Below are positions 1-6,921 of a stretch of 28,550 bases of DNA, in pieces. The stretch covers positions 1-28,550 of the forward strand of contig JBDLPS010000010.1 in the NCBI GenBank assembly GCA_039800965.1, given 5' to 3'. The notes under the pieces are model-generated. The model worked only from the letters and a program-made list of their open reading frames with translations. It did not search any database and had not been told where the DNA came from. This DNA is from ZC4RG30 sp039800965. Lineage in GTDB: Bacteria > Pseudomonadota > Gammaproteobacteria > Steroidobacterales > Steroidobacteraceae. The translations under genes and the position numbers were made by a program. Every line of letters begins with the position of its first letter. The first letter of the stretch is position 1.

Positions 1-2
1 GC

Positions 3-287
3 ACCGTGAAGGCCAGCACGGAGATCCAGGTCAAGACCGAGAGGAAGGAAGTCAGCTTGAGCCTTGCTGAAATGGATCCGGGCTCATGGGTCGTCTTCGA
101 GTTTCCGGGCTTCGCGAACGCAGCCTCCGGAAAGCAGCAGGACAGCCTCAACGCATTGCGCCAGGCGAACGAGACCTCCTGGTTCAAGGACGGCAAGGCC
201 CTCTGGGTCAAGCTGGTGGCAGCCCCTCCGGTCAGTCAGATCATTCGTCCGACCGACCTGCAGGTCAGCATGACGGTCAGCAGATAA
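3..287 (+). CDS. C-terminal fragment of an unrecognised protein (5' end outside window)
   Basis: An open frame enters from the left edge and ends at TAA 285-287. About 94 residues are visible. A GTG at 6 could be a start, but no ribosome binding site can be seen, so I treat it as the tail of a longer gene. The segment has alternating hydrophobic residues typical of beta structure (WVVFEFPGF, ALWVKLV) and ends in a strand-like LQVSMTVSR, which would fit the last beta domain of a large secreted or cell-surface protein. I do not recognise the family. The frame reads coherently up to a stop 41 bases before the next gene on the same strand, and that next gene encodes an exported protein. Confidence 0.5.
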   Translation, partial: TVKASTEIQVKTERKEVSLSLAEMDPGSWVVFEFPGFANAASGKQQDSLNALRQANETSWFKDGKALWVKLVAAPPVSQIIRPTDLQVSMTVSR

Positions 288-328
288 CTCCGGATCAAGC
301 CACCCCAATTCCGCCTAGAGGTTCAAGT

Positions 329-865
329 ATGAAGACGTACGACACCGCCCTCGCGCTGGCTGCCGCCAGCCTGTTTGCCACTACCCTCCCGGCCGCCGCG
401 CCGCCCCCACCGCCGGGGCTGGCATTCGCCTTCGAACTGCGGGCCAAGGTCGCGGACCCGGTCATCATCGGCCAGGTGTCGCACGGCTTGCGGCGCATCG
501 TCGCCATCACCGGCGGTACGGTGAGCGGTCCTGAGCTGCAGGGCGAAGTGGTGCCCAACAGCGGTGCAGACTGGCAGATGATCCAGCCCGACGGATTCTC
601 GGAACTGGACACGCGGTACACGCTGCGCACCAACAAGGGCGAACTGGTGTATGTGCAGAATGCCGGCATCCGGCATGCAGCGCCCGAGGTGATGAAGCGC
701 CTCAACGCCGGCGAGGTCGTCGACCCGAAGCTGGTGTACTTCCGCACGGTGGCGAAATTCGAGACCACGGCCGAAGGCCTGAAGTGGCTGAACCGCAGCG
801 TGTTTATCGGCGTCGGCGAGCGCTCACCGAACGAAGTGATCGTGCGGTTCTATCGGGTGGAGTGA
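329..865 (+). CDS. Secreted DUF3237 / UPF0311 family protein
   Basis: The protein has 178 residues. The start is ATG 329, preceded by AGAGG at 317-321 with suitable spacing; the frame is open further upstream but has no secretion signal there. Residues 1-23 look like a signal peptide (hydrophobic stretch ending in an ALA-type PAAA site) followed by a proline run. The mature part matches the DUF3237/UPF0311 fold: ITGGTVSGPELQGEV, then GADWQ, then DTRYTLRT, and a closing VIVRFYRVE strand. The family forms a small beta barrel of unknown biochemical function; many members are cytosolic, so the export signal is a point of note. It lies 41 bases after the preceding frame and converges on the quinoprotein gene, leaving 137 bases between them. 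Family assignment is fairly firm; function is unknown. Confidence 0.8.
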   Translation: MKTYDTALALAAASLFATTLPAAAPPPPPGLAFAFELRAKVADPVIIGQVSHGLRRIVAITGGTVSGPELQGEVVPNSGADWQMIQPDGFSELDTRYTLRTNKGELVYVQNAGIRHAAPEVMKRLNAGEVVDPKLVYFRTVAKFETTAEGLKWLNRSVFIGVGERSPNEVIVRFYRVE

Positions 866-872
866 ATGAATT

Positions 873-899
873 CGCCCGCACGGGCGCAGCAAAGCTGCG
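873..899. terminator. Two adjoining hairpins between convergent genes; possible terminator
   Basis: CGCCCG at 873-878 pairs with CGGGCG at 881-886, and CGCAGC at 885-890 pairs with GCTGCG at 894-899 around an AAA loop. The two stems share bases 885-886, so they are alternatives or a compound structure. They sit just after the DUF3237 stop codon in the gap before the convergent quinoprotein. There is no T-tract on either strand, so intrinsic termination is uncertain. The rest of the gap (900-1002) shows nothing I can name. Confidence 0.3.
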
Positions 900-1002
900 T
901 CAGATTGGCGCCTGGCACAGACTTGGCCAGCGAGCCACGATGCAATTGACTTGGTTGGCTCATCGGGAAGCACCAGAGCCCCCCCGGGACTGCTGGACTG
1001 TT

Positions 1003-3315
1003 CTAGGGCAGCGCGAAGGTAAACAATGCGGTACCCGCGGCGATGGCCACGTATTGCTTGCCGCCAACTGCGTAGGTCATGGCGCCGGCGTTGACCTGGC
1101 CGCCCAGCGCGGCTTTCCACAGCAACTTACCGGTGCGCGCATCCAGCGCCACGAAATATCCATCCTTGCCACCACCGAAGACCACGTCGCCCGCTGTCGA
1201 GAGCGTGCCACCCCAGGTGATGTTGCCGAGGACGTATTCCCACACGGGCTCGAGTGTGGCTGGATCGTAGGCGCGGATCACGCCACGGGCTTCGTCATCG
1301 TTATTGAGGAAGGGCTCCAGGTTCACGTCGCCCATCGTGGTCTGGCGCGTATTCACGCCCACGGCTCTGGGGAACTGGCCTTCCACGGCCATGATGCCCG
1401 AGTGCTCCCAGTGCGCCACGTAGAAAAGACCCGTGCGCGGACTGTAGGCCGGCGGCGCCCAGTTGATGGCGCCATGCACATGCGGTCGCACCAGCGTGCC
1501 CTGGGGCGTGGGCACGATGCCCGACACGCGATGCGGCCGACCCTTCGCGTCAAAGCCGTCCATCCAGTTCACTTCCACGTAGGGTTTGCCCAGCAGGAGC
1601 TCTCCGGTCACCCGGTCGAGGACGTACATCAACCCGTTGCGGTTCGCCCAGAGGATCACCTTGCGCGGCACACCCTGCCAAGGGATGTCAGCAAGCACGG
1701 GCACCTGCGTCGAGTCGTAGTCCAACTCGTCGTGCGGCGTGAACTGGTAGTGCCAGCGCAGCTGGCCCGTGTCGGCATCGAGCGCGACGACGCTGTCGCT
1801 GTACAGATTATCGCCTAGGCGCATGCGGCCATCCCAGTCGGGTGCGGGATTTCCGGTGCCGAAGTACACGAGGTTGGCCTCGGCGTCGTAGGCGCCGTGA
1901 TTCCAGACGGCGGCGCCGCCTTTTTCCCAGGAGTCGCCGGACCAGGTGTCGTTGCCGGATTCGCCGGGGCCGGGAATTGTATGGAAGCGCCAGGCTTCAG
2001 CGCCGGTGCGCGCGTCGAAGGCGGCAACCAGTCCGCGCACGCCCAGATCGCCGCCCGCGGTGCCGATGATCACCTTGCCCTTCACCACCAACGGCGGCAT
2101 GGTGATGGAATACTGCGCGGCCGCGTCGGCGACCACGGAATCCCACAGTAGCTGGCCGTTCTTCGCGTCGATGGCAAGCAAGTGAGCATCGATCGTGCCC
2201 ATGTACAGTGTGTCGCCCAGGATGGCGAGTCCGCGGTTCACGCGGCCGCAGCAGGTTCGCCCGGCGGAGGGCTGGTGCGAATAGGTCCAGAAGATCCGCC
2301 CGGTGGCGGCATCCAGAGCCACGACATCGTTCGGCGCTTGCACCGTGTACATCACGCCATTGACGACCAACGGTGTGGCCTCGAACTTCTCCAGCGAACG
2401 GGACTGCCACGTCCACTGCAACTGCAGCTTCGCAGCGTTGCTCGCATTGATCTGCTCCAGCGGGCTGTGGCGCTGGTTGGAGTAATCGCGCGAATAGCTG
2501 AGCCAATTGCCCGGCGTGTCGGGCAAAGCGGCTAGCGTCGGCAGGGGAGGACGACGGGCCGTGGATTCGCCGCGCAACATCGTGAGATAGCGCACCAGAT
2601 CGGCAAGCTCGGCATTCTTGAACTGCCCGCGCACGGACGGCATGGGAGAAGGCGCGAACTGTTCGGAGGCCAGCTCGGTGCGATCGAAAGAACGCAACTT
2701 CTCCTTGTCGTCGAGCAACTGCACGGTAAATGAATCGCGGTTCAGCAGGCGGCCGCGCGCGCGCTCACCACTGCGGGTGGTCACCGCATACCAGCGGTTG
2801 GCGGGCTGAACTTCGCGATCCGGCTCCAGCAGCGACAAGACCAGCTGGTCGGAGGTGCGCAGCAGGCCGATGCGGGACAGATCCGGACCCAGACGCGCGC
2901 CCTCGCCGTCCACCCGATGGCAATCAAGGCATTTACCCTTGCCGGCAAACAGCTGCCGGCCCCGTGCGGCGTCGCCGCTGGCCGCCACATCCTTGAGGAT
3001 GGCCCGACTTCGCAGATAGGCCACGATCTGCTCAGCCTGAGCAGGCAGCAGATTGGGTGTTGCCGGCATGGGCGTGCCGGCGATTCCCTTCATGAGGATG
3101 TCCGTCAGCTGCGCATCGGTATAGGGTTTGCGGAAAACACCATGGCCCAAATCGACATTGGCGATCTGGTTGCCCGCCTTGCCGTGGCAATTCGCGCAAT
3201 AATTCTGGAACGCCTGTTCTCCACCGAAGATGTCGGCGCCGGTGGAGTGTTGCGCCAGCGCGGGACGGCCGGTCACGAGCAGGCACAGCGCGATGATTGC
3301 TTTGAGTCCCCTCAT
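1003..3315 (-). CDS. Periplasmic PQQ-dependent dehydrogenase with two N-terminal cytochrome c sites
   Basis: I start at ATG 3315 (770 residues) because it opens directly into a signal peptide ending near ALA-Q (residues 1-22); an upstream in-frame start at 3411 would bury the signal. Haem motifs CxxCH lie at C40-H44 and C129-H133. Between the second haem site and its likely Met ligand (SPMPS, near 225) is a small beta insertion, as in TIGR02603-type haem-binding domains. From about 265 onward is an eight-bladed quinoprotein propeller with the vicinal cysteine pair C355-C356, GTGNP around N489, likely catalytic D532 in a DYD motif, and R559. The usual Glu metal ligand seems to be Asp (D423). 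Expected role: oxidation of an alcohol or similar substrate in the periplasm with electrons passed to its own haems. The substrate cannot be told. No pqq biosynthesis genes are present here. It lies 86 bases downstream of guaA on the same strand. Confidence 0.85.
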   Translation of the reverse strand: MRGLKAIIALCLLVTGRPALAQHSTGADIFGGEQAFQNYCANCHGKAGNQIANVDLGHGVFRKPYTDAQLTDILMKGIAGTPMPATPNLLPAQAEQIVAYLRSRAILKDVAASGDAARGRQLFAGKGKCLDCHRVDGEGARLGPDLSRIGLLRTSDQLVLSLLEPDREVQPANRWYAVTTRSGERARGRLLNRDSFTVQLLDDKEKLRSFDRTELASEQFAPSPMPSVRGQFKNAELADLVRYLTMLRGESTARRPPLPTLAALPDTPGNWLSYSRDYSNQRHSPLEQINASNAAKLQLQWTWQSRSLEKFEATPLVVNGVMYTVQAPNDVVALDAATGRIFWTYSHQPSAGRTCCGRVNRGLAILGDTLYMGTIDAHLLAIDAKNGQLLWDSVVADAAAQYSITMPPLVVKGKVIIGTAGGDLGVRGLVAAFDARTGAEAWRFHTIPGPGESGNDTWSGDSWEKGGAAVWNHGAYDAEANLVYFGTGNPAPDWDGRMRLGDNLYSDSVVALDADTGQLRWHYQFTPHDELDYDSTQVPVLADIPWQGVPRKVILWANRNGLMYVLDRVTGELLLGKPYVEVNWMDGFDAKGRPHRVSGIVPTPQGTLVRPHVHGAINWAPPAYSPRTGLFYVAHWEHSGIMAVEGQFPRAVGVNTRQTTMGDVNLEPFLNNDDEARGVIRAYDPATLEPVWEYVLGNITWGGTLSTAGDVVFGGGKDGYFVALDARTGKLLWKAALGGQVNAGAMTYAVGGKQYVAIAAGTALFTFALP

Positions 3316-3401
3316 CCATCGGACGCGTACATGGAGTGCGCGCTCGACTTCAAAATCCGGCGCGGAGACACTCGACGCCCAACGGGCAACAGCAGTGACG
3401 G

Positions 3402-4991
3402 TTACTCCCACTCAATCGTCGCCGGCGGCTTTCCGCTGATGTCATAGACCACGCGGCTGATGCCCTTCACCTCGTTCACGATTCGCCGCGAGCAGATGTC
3501 GAGCAGGTCGTAAGGCAAATGCGCCCAGTGGGCGGTCATGAAGTCGATCGTCTCCACGGCGCGAAGCGCGATCACCGGTTCATGGCGACGGCCGTCGCCC
3601 GTCACGCCCACGCTCTTCACCGGCAGGAACACCGCAAAGGCCTGCGAGGTCTTGTCGTACCAGCCGGCACGGCGAAGTTCTTCAATGAAGATGTGATCCG
3701 CCAACCGCAGCGTATCCGCCGCGGCCTGCGTCACTTCCCCGAGGATGCGCACTCCGAGGCCAGGACCCGGGAAGGGATGGCGATAGACCATCTCGGCGGG
3801 CAAACCCAGCTCCACGCCGATGCGGCGCACCTCGTCCTTGAACAATTCCCGCAACGGCTCGACGAGCTTCAGCTTCATGTGGGCCGGCAGGCCACCCACG
3901 TTGTGGTGGCTCTTGATGACGTGCGCCTTGCCGGTCTTGCTGCCGGCGGATTCGATGACGTCCGGGTAGATCGTGCCCTGCGCGAGGAAGGCCACGCCGT
4001 CGAGCTTGTTCGATTCTTCGTCAAAGACCTCAACGAAGAGCCGGCCGATGATCTTGCGCTTGGCTTCCGGGTCACTGACGCCCTTGAGCTCGCCGAAGAA
4101 GCGCTCGTGCGCGTTAACGCGGATGACTTTCACGCCAAGGTTCTTCGCGAAGATCTGCATGACCTGGTCGCCCTCGTTGTGGCGAAGCAGGCCATGGTCG
4201 ACGAAAACGCAGACGAGCTGGTCACCGATCGCCTTGTGCAGCAGCGCGGCGACGACGGATGAATCCACGCCACCCGACAGGCCCAGCAGCACCTTCTGCG
4301 TGCCCACCTGCACGCGCACGCGCGCGATCGCATCCTCGATGATGCTGCCCGGGTTCCAGCTGGCGTCGCAGCCGCAGATGTCCTGCAGGAAGCGCTGGTA
4401 GATGCGCCCGCCCTGCTTCGTGTGCGTGACTTCCGGATGGAACTGCAGCGCGTAGTAGTGGCGCGTCTCGTCGGCCATGCCGCCGATCGGCAGGTCCGGC
4501 GTCGAGGCGATCGCCTTGAAGCCCGGCGGCAGTTCGGTCACGCGGTCGCCATGGCTCATCCAGACGTCGAGCAGGCCGTGGCCTTCCACGTTCACGCGGT
4601 CTTCGATGTCACGCAGCAGCTCGGAATGGCCGCGGGCGCGGATCTCGGCGTAACCGAATTCATGCACGGCACCCGGCTCGACGCGCCCACCCAGCTGGGC
4701 TGCCATCGTCTGCATGCCATAGCAGATGCCCAGTACAGGCACGCCCGCGTCCCACACGGCCTGCGGTGCGGCCGGCGCGCCGGCCTGCGTCACCGACTCC
4801 GGGCCACCGGACAGGATGATGCCCTTCGCACCGAAGGCGCGAACGTCGTCGTCACCCACGTCCCAGGGATGGATCTCGCAATAGACGCCCAGCTCGCGTA
4901 CGCGGCGCGCGATGAGCTGCGTGTATTGCGAGCCGAAGTCGAGGATCAGTATGCGGTGGGCGTGGATATCGTGGTTCTTGCCGGTATTCAT
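3402..4991 (-). CDS. guaA: GMP synthase (glutamine-hydrolysing)
   Basis: The protein has 529 residues, close to the family norm of about 525. It converts XMP to GMP with ATP and glutamine in the cytosol, the last step of guanine nucleotide synthesis. The N-terminal class I glutamine amidotransferase shows the nucleophile C90 in GICYG and the H185/E187 pair in FHPEV. The ATP pyrophosphatase P-loop SGGVDSS is at 239-245, and the C-terminal dimerisation domain ends in the typical IEWE. The start is ATG 4991; the Shine-Dalgarno is weak. guaB lies upstream on the same strand, but 344 bases separate them and this gap carries a small gene on the opposite strand, so the usual tight guaBA operon is loosened and guaA may need its own promoter in 4992-5064. 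Confidence 0.98.
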   Translation of the reverse strand: MNTGKNHDIHAHRILILDFGSQYTQLIARRVRELGVYCEIHPWDVGDDDVRAFGAKGIILSGGPESVTQAGAPAAPQAVWDAGVPVLGICYGMQTMAAQLGGRVEPGAVHEFGYAEIRARGHSELLRDIEDRVNVEGHGLLDVWMSHGDRVTELPPGFKAIASTPDLPIGGMADETRHYYALQFHPEVTHTKQGGRIYQRFLQDICGCDASWNPGSIIEDAIARVRVQVGTQKVLLGLSGGVDSSVVAALLHKAIGDQLVCVFVDHGLLRHNEGDQVMQIFAKNLGVKVIRVNAHERFFGELKGVSDPEAKRKIIGRLFVEVFDEESNKLDGVAFLAQGTIYPDVIESAGSKTGKAHVIKSHHNVGGLPAHMKLKLVEPLRELFKDEVRRIGVELGLPAEMVYRHPFPGPGLGVRILGEVTQAAADTLRLADHIFIEELRRAGWYDKTSQAFAVFLPVKSVGVTGDGRRHEPVIALRAVETIDFMTAHWAHLPYDLLDICSRRIVNEVKGISRVVYDISGKPPATIEWE

Positions 4992-5031
4992 CAGTTACTT
5001 CGCTCGAAAATCAGAGGCCGCCACAGCAGAC

Positions 5032-5048
5032 TTGATGACTTCGATCAA
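5032..5048. promoter_or_regulatory. Short inverted repeat in the divergent region between guaA and the small coiled-coil gene
   Basis: TTGAT (5032-5036) and ATCAA (5044-5048) are 5-base arms around a 7-base spacer, in the 73 bases that separate two divergent starts. The place fits an operator, but a repeat this short can occur by chance. No convincing -35/-10 pair was found for either gene. Confidence 0.15.
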
Positions 5049-5064
5049 ATCAATGAGGCTAACC

Positions 5065-5313
5065 ATGGAAGGCCTGTACTCGTTGTATGATGCCCTTATC
5101 AGCATCAACGTCCCTTCCGACCGCGCACGCGCAGTCGTCACTGCGATGGAACGTGACATGGACACGACACTCGCCACCAAGGCTGACCTCAAGCACCTCG
5201 AGGAACGGTTTCGCCTCGAGATCACAACCCAGGTCCAGTCCCTGACGACCCGCATGGGCAGCATGATCGCAGCCGCCGTGGCGATACTCGCCGCCCTGAT
5301 CAAGCTGGGCTGA
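5065..5313 (+). CDS. Small coiled-coil protein with C-terminal membrane segment (DUF1640/CCDC90-like)
   Basis: The protein has 82 residues. The start is ATG 5065, chosen because GAGG at 5055-5058 lies 6 bases upstream; an in-frame ATG at 5053 would add four residues and overlap this site. Residues 1-35 are helical (SLYDAL, DRARAVV, MERDM). Residues 35-63 form a charged heptad-like stretch beginning LATKADLKHLEERF, and 65-81 are a hydrophobic helix (MIAAAVAILAALIKL), so it is probably a membrane-anchored coiled coil. The ATKADL-type heptads resemble bacterial DUF1640/CCDC90-like proteins, whose function is unknown. It lies on the + strand in the gap between guaB and guaA, converging on guaB with 22 bases between stop codons and diverging from guaA. 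Its RBS and compact composition support a real gene. Confidence 0.7.
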   Translation: MEGLYSLYDALISINVPSDRARAVVTAMERDMDTTLATKADLKHLEERFRLEITTQVQSLTTRMGSMIAAAVAILAALIKLG

Positions 5314-5319
5314 CCGGGC

Positions 5320-5335
5320 GGCGGTCACCACCGCC
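5320..5335. terminator. Hairpin between convergent stop codons; possible bidirectional terminator
   Basis: GGCGGT (5320-5325) pairs exactly with ACCGCC (5330-5335) around a 4-base loop. It fills most of the 22 bases between the coiled-coil gene's stop (5311-5313) and guaB's stop (5336-5338). A T-tract is missing on both strands, so it may only stabilise 3' ends. Confidence 0.3.
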
Positions 5336-6802
5336 TCACGAAACCCGGTAGTTCGGCGCTTCCTTCGTGATCGTCACGTCGTGCACGTGGCTCTCGCGCA
5401 TGCCGGCGCCGGTGATGCGCACGAACTGCGGCCGCGTGCGCATGATTTCGATCGACGCGCTGCCCGTATAACCCATCGACGCGCGCAGCCCGCCCGCCAG
5501 CTGGTGCAGGATCGCGACCAAGCTGCCCTTGTAGGCCACGCGACCCTCGATGCCCTCAGGCACCAGTTTCTCGAGCTCCGCCGAGGCATCCTGGAAGTAG
5601 CGATCGGCCGAGCCGGTCTTGCCGGACATCGCGCCCAGCGAACCCATGCCACGATAGGCCTTGTACGACGCGCCCTGGTAAAGCTCGACCTCGCCCGGCG
5701 ACTCTTCCGTACCGGCGAACATGCCGCCGATCATCACCGCATTCGCACCGGCGGCTATTGCCTTCGCGATATCGCCCGAGAAACGGATGCCGCCATCGGC
5801 GATAAGCGGAACGCCCGTGCCCTCCAGGCCGCGAGCCACGTTGGACACGGCGCTGATCTGTGGCACGCCGACACCGGCGACGATGCGCGTGGTGCAGATC
5901 GAACCCGGGCCGATGCCGACCTTCACGGCATCCGCCCCCGCGGCGGCCAGGTCCTTCGCGGCTTCGGCCGTGGCGATGTTGCCGGCGATGACCTGCAGGT
6001 TCGGCCATTTCGCCTTGATGGCACGGACGGTGTTGATGACGCCGGCCGAATGGCCGTGAGCGGTATCCACGACGACGACATCGACGCCGGCCTCGTACAG
6101 CGCGGCGACCCGATCCATCGTGTCGGCCGAAGTGCCGACCGCGGCACCGACGCGCAGGCGACCGTTCTCGTCCTTGTTCGCGCGCGGGAAATCCGTGGCC
6201 TTCTGGAAATCCTTGACGGTGATCATGCCCTTGAGCTCGGAGTCCTCGCCCACCACGATCACCTTCTCGATGCGGTGCTTGTGCAGCAGCGCCAGCACCT
6301 CGCCCTTCGGCGCGTTCTCACGCACCGTGACGAGCCGCTCACGCGGCGTCATCACCGAGGACACGGCCGCGTCGAGCTTGGTCTCGAAGCGCAGGTCGCG
6401 GTTGGTGACGATGCCGACGACCTTGCCGCCGAGCACGACCGGCATGCCGGAGATGCCGCGCGCGCGGGTGAGGTCGAGCACCTCGCGGATCGTCATCGTG
6501 GGGGCCACGGTGATCGGGTCGCGGATGACCCCGGCCTCGTGCTTCTTCACGCGCGATACTTCACGGGCCTGGCCGTCGATGGTCATGTTCTTGTGGATGA
6601 TGCCCATGCCACCCTCCTGGGCCATGACCGTCGCAAGGCGGGCCTCGGTCACGGTATCCATGGCGGCGGAGAGGATCGGCAGCCCCAGGCGGATGCTGCG
6701 CGTCAGCTGGGTGGAAAGATCGGCCTCACGGGGCAGCACCGAGGAGTGCGCCGGAACCAGGAGGACGTCGTCGAAAGTGAGGGCTTCTTCGAGGATTCGC
6801 AT
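5336..6802 (-). CDS. guaB: Inosine-5'-monophosphate dehydrogenase
   Basis: The protein has 488 residues, the normal bacterial length. It oxidises IMP to XMP with NAD+, the committed step towards GMP. The TIM barrel begins with EALTFDDVLLVPAHS. A tandem CBS (Bateman) regulatory module lies at about 94-202. The catalytic loop GPGSICTTR places the nucleophile at C303, followed by the IMP-binding DGGI and the MGSLGAM and GRVAYKG flap segments. The C-terminus (APNYRVS) is typical. The start ATG 6802 aligns with the conserved family N-terminus. No Shine-Dalgarno is visible, and a promoter-like element ends five bases before the ATG, so the message may be leaderless. Its partner guaA is downstream beyond a small opposite-strand gene. 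Confidence 0.98.
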   Translation of the reverse strand: MRILEEALTFDDVLLVPAHSSVLPREADLSTQLTRSIRLGLPILSAAMDTVTEARLATVMAQEGGMGIIHKNMTIDGQAREVSRVKKHEAGVIRDPITVAPTMTIREVLDLTRARGISGMPVVLGGKVVGIVTNRDLRFETKLDAAVSSVMTPRERLVTVRENAPKGEVLALLHKHRIEKVIVVGEDSELKGMITVKDFQKATDFPRANKDENGRLRVGAAVGTSADTMDRVAALYEAGVDVVVVDTAHGHSAGVINTVRAIKAKWPNLQVIAGNIATAEAAKDLAAAGADAVKVGIGPGSICTTRIVAGVGVPQISAVSNVARGLEGTGVPLIADGGIRFSGDIAKAIAAGANAVMIGGMFAGTEESPGEVELYQGASYKAYRGMGSLGAMSGKTGSADRYFQDASAELEKLVPEGIEGRVAYKGSLVAILHQLAGGLRASMGYTGSASIEIMRTRPQFVRITGAGMRESHVHDVTITKEAPNYRVS

Positions 6803-6807
6803 GCCCT

Positions 6808-6837
6808 ATTTTACGGGAGCGGGCCGGGGCCGGTAAA
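6808..6837 (-). promoter_or_regulatory. Candidate sigma-70 promoter of guaB, placed for a leaderless transcript
   Basis: On the minus strand TTTACC (6837-6832) and TAAAAT (6813-6808) are separated by 18 bases, a four-of-six and a five-of-six match to the consensus. The -10 box ends five bases before the guaB ATG, so a start site at normal distance would fall on the ATG itself. A 5-base inverted repeat (CCGGT-AA-ACCGG, 6830-6841) overlaps the -35 and could be an operator. The remaining gap to 6921 shows nothing else. Confidence 0.45.
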
Positions 6838-6921
6838 CCGGGCACGCCAGGGTATTGCGTCCCGGCGCCAAACCCCTGTTCCGTCGGGAGATTTCACCCC
6901 TACCTGCCGATCGTGGCGGGG

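Noticed and set aside
3315..3411. Longer N-terminus for the quinoprotein from 3411
   Set aside because: It would place 32 residues before a textbook signal peptide and reach into guaA; ATG 3315 is the better start.
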